Assembly: GCF_003952505.1 (NCBI RefSeq)
Contig: NZ_CP034450.1
Coordinates: 4,216,001 to 4,280,000, forward strand
Direction: 5' to 3'
Source: Mesorhizobium sp. M4B.F.Ca.ET.058.02.1.1
Lineage (GTDB): Bacteria; Pseudomonadota; Alphaproteobacteria; Rhizobiales; Rhizobiaceae
DNA length: 64,000 nt
Below, piece by piece: positions 62,637-64,000 of this stretch. The notes beneath the pieces were generated by a model, which did not search any database, had not been told where the DNA came from, and saw nothing but the letters and a program-made list of their open reading frames with translations. How positions within the stretch are numbered: the first letter of the stretch is position 1; every line of letters begins with the position of its first letter. Position numbers and translations under genes: made by a program.

Positions 62637-63542
62637 ATGTCCATTCTCGTCGACAAGAACACCAAGGTTCTCGTGCAGGGCCTGACCGGCAAGACCGGCA
62701 CGTTCCATACCGAGCAGGCGCTGGCCTATCACGACACCAAGATGGTGGGCGGCATCCACCCGAAGAAGGGCGGCGAGACCTGGACCGGCGCCAAGGGCGA
62801 GAGCCTGCCGATCTTCGCCACGGTCGCCGAAGGCAAGGAAAAGACCGGCGCCAACGCCTCCGTCATCTATGTGCCGCCGGCGGGCGCGGGCGAGGCCATC
62901 ATCGAGGCGATCGAGGCCGAGATCCCGCTCATCGTCTGCATCACCGAAGGCATCCCGGTGATGGACATGGTCAAGGTCAAGGCGCGGCTCGACCGCTCGA
63001 CCTCGCGGCTGATCGGCCCGAACTGCCCGGGCGTGCTGACGCCCGACGAATGCAAGATCGGCATCATGCCCGGCAACATCTTCCGCAAAGGCTCGGTCGG
63101 CGTTGTTTCCCGCTCGGGAACCCTTACCTATGAGGCAGTCTTCCAGACCACCAATGTCGGCCTCGGCCAGACCACCGCCGTCGGCATCGGCGGCGATCCG
63201 GTCAAGGGCACTGAATTCATCGACATGCTGGAAATGTTCCTCGCCGACGACGAGACCAAGTCGATCATCATGATCGGCGAGATCGGCGGTTCGGCCGAGG
63301 AAGACGCCGCGCAGTTCCTCAAGGACGAAGCCAAACGCGGCCGCAAGAAGCCGATGGCGGGCTTCATCGCCGGGCGCACGGCACCGGCCGGCCGCACCAT
63401 GGGCCACGCCGGCGCGGTCATCTCCGGCGGCAAGGGCGGCGCGGAAGACAAGATCGCGGCGATGGAATCGGCCGGCATCAAGGTTTCGCCGTCGCCGGCA
63501 AGGCTCGGCACGACGCTGGTCGAGGCGATCAAGGGTCAGTGA
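62637..63542 (+). CDS. sucD: succinyl-CoA synthetase alpha subunit
   Basis: 301 residues. CoA-binding N-terminus '[20 protein letters not shown]', '[20 protein letters not shown]', '[20 protein letters not shown]', '[20 protein letters not shown]' and the phosphohistidine loop '[20 protein letters not shown]' (His near 250). It follows the toxin gene by 27 bases. The stop codon lies within an iterated hairpin element. Confidence 0.98.
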   Translation: MSILVDKNTKVLVQGLTGKTGTFHTEQALAYHDTKMVGGIHPKKGGETWTGAKGESLPIFATVAEGKEKTGANASVIYVPPAGAGEAIIEAIEAEIPLIVCITEGIPVMDMVKVKARLDRSTSRLIGPNCPGVLTPDECKIGIMPGNIFRKGSVGVVSRSGTLTYEAVFQTTNVGLGQTTAVGIGGDPVKGTEFIDMLEMFLADDETKSIIMIGEIGGSAEEDAAQFLKDEAKRGRKKPMAGFIAGRTAPAGRTMGHAGAVISGGKGGAEDKIAAMESAGIKVSPSPARLGTTLVEAIKGQ

Positions 63543-63656
63543 ATAGTGAATGGTGAATAGTGAATGGCAAGTACGGATGAGTGGCGGTGCAAAATCGAGG
63601 GAAGTCCCGGGTTTTCTGCTGACCATTCACCACTCACTATTCACCATTCACCCTGA
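63540..63656. repeat. iterated-unit hairpin element 3
   Basis: Left arm (63540-63564) repeats (T)GAATAGTGAATGGTGAATAG; right arm (63627-63654) repeats the complement ACCATTCACCACTCACTATT. The arms can pair for about 28 bases across a 60-base loop that itself contains GTCCCGGG. It starts at the sucD stop codon and ends before the sucA ribosome site. Confidence 0.8.
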
Positions 63657-63688
63657 AAAGGAGACGGAGCCAGGCTCCGACAAGTGAC

Positions 63689-64000
63689 ATGGCACGACAA
63701 GATCAGGCCAACGACCAATTCTCGCTCACCTCTTTCCTCTATGGCGGCAATGCCGACTATATCGACGCGCTTTATGCCGCCTATGAGGACGATCCTGAAT
63801 CGGTCAATCCCGAATGGCAGGACTTCTTCGCGGCGCTGAAGGACGACGCCGCGGACGTTCGCAAGAACGCCAAGGGCGCTTCCTGGGCCAAGCCCTCCTG
63901 GCCGATGCAGGCCAATGGCGAACTGGTGTCGGCGCTCGACGGCAATTGGGGCCTGGTCGAAAAGGCGATCGAGAAGAAGGTCAAGGAGAAGGCGGTCACC
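63689..64000 (+). CDS. sucA: 2-oxoglutarate dehydrogenase E1, N-terminal part (cut by window edge)
   Basis: The first 104 residues of the thiamine-diphosphate E1 component that decarboxylates 2-oxoglutarate. 'QFSLTSFLYGGNADYIDALY' and 'EDDPESVNPEWQDFFAALKD' match the SucA N-terminal domain, which contacts E2. The ATG at 63689 was chosen because homology begins there; GGAGACGG lies about 23 bases upstream, a rather long distance. The gene continues beyond 64000. Confidence 0.96.
   Translation, partial: MARQDQANDQFSLTSFLYGGNADYIDALYAAYEDDPESVNPEWQDFFAALKDDAADVRKNAKGASWAKPSWPMQANGELVSALDGNWGLVEKAIEKKVKEKAVT

Overview
The window looks like chromosomal core sequence of a high-GC alphaproteobacterium of the Rhizobiales, most likely Mesorhizobium or a close Phyllobacteriaceae relative. 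This rests on gene content and order (leuD..leuB, ffh-chorismate mutase-rpsP, acnA next to ccmABDG, yciB-ftsY-mtaB-dapF, mdh-sucC-sucD-sucA), on families typical of the order (Omp19/Inh lipoprotein, invasion-associated locus B protein, DUF2794, DUF1127, a ybhL-type leader before a Bax-inhibitor-1 gene), and on several families of intergenic palindromic repeats. No tRNA, rRNA, insertion sequence, prophage or CRISPR array was recognised.

Layout. 1-4.2 kb: leucine biosynthesis (leuD, leuB) with small genes between. 4.5-9.1 kb: a cold-shock/DUF805 fusion, a DEAD-box helicase with a DbpA-type RNA-binding domain, and asd behind a strongly structured 5' leader. 9.3-13.3 kb: an ACT protein, a bestrophin-like channel, then a small stress-type operon (ArsR repressor, two SRPBCC proteins, DoxX) behind a clear promoter/operator, and a glycine-zipper lipoprotein. 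13.4-15.8 kb (minus strand): ffh, chorismate mutase, rpsP, with a candidate small RNA upstream of ffh. 16-23.6 kb: glycosyltransferase, CPBP protease, SH3-domain protein, zinc metallopeptidase, amine oxidase, MltB-like transglycosylase, and a cluster of related cysteine-repeat exported proteins. 23.7-31.8 kb: argG, rlmN and small enzymes, including a CLC channel remnant. 31.9-39.5 kb: an ABC transporter pair, Bax-inhibitor-1 protein, acetyltransferase, DUF2794, DUF1223 and ceramidase-like proteins.

39.5-44.9 kb: aconitase, divergent from a damaged cytochrome c maturation operon: ccmA carries a one-base frameshift and ccmC is absent, leaving only a 20-codon ORF where it should be. 45-56.6 kb: DUF1127, SMP-30, flavin/pyridoxamine oxidoreductases, yciB, ftsY, mtaB, dapF, a small membrane protein with a decayed tandem duplication of its 3' end, a NAPE-PLD-like hydrolase, a large unknown secreted protein and an Omp19-like lipoprotein.

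56.7-64 kb: zapE, then the TCA block mdh-sucC-sucD-sucA from a strong promoter. sucC and sucD are separated by about 2.2 kb holding a lower-GC secreted protein, a cupin, a DUF1579-like protein and a VapBC-like toxin-antitoxin pair with its own operator dyad.

The most noteworthy signals are the ccm lesions, the cysteine-repeat gene cluster at 22.3-23.6 kb, a palindromic repeat translated inside FtsY, three 'iterated-unit' hairpin elements that each sit at the 3' end of a plus-strand gene, and two or three candidate structured RNAs.
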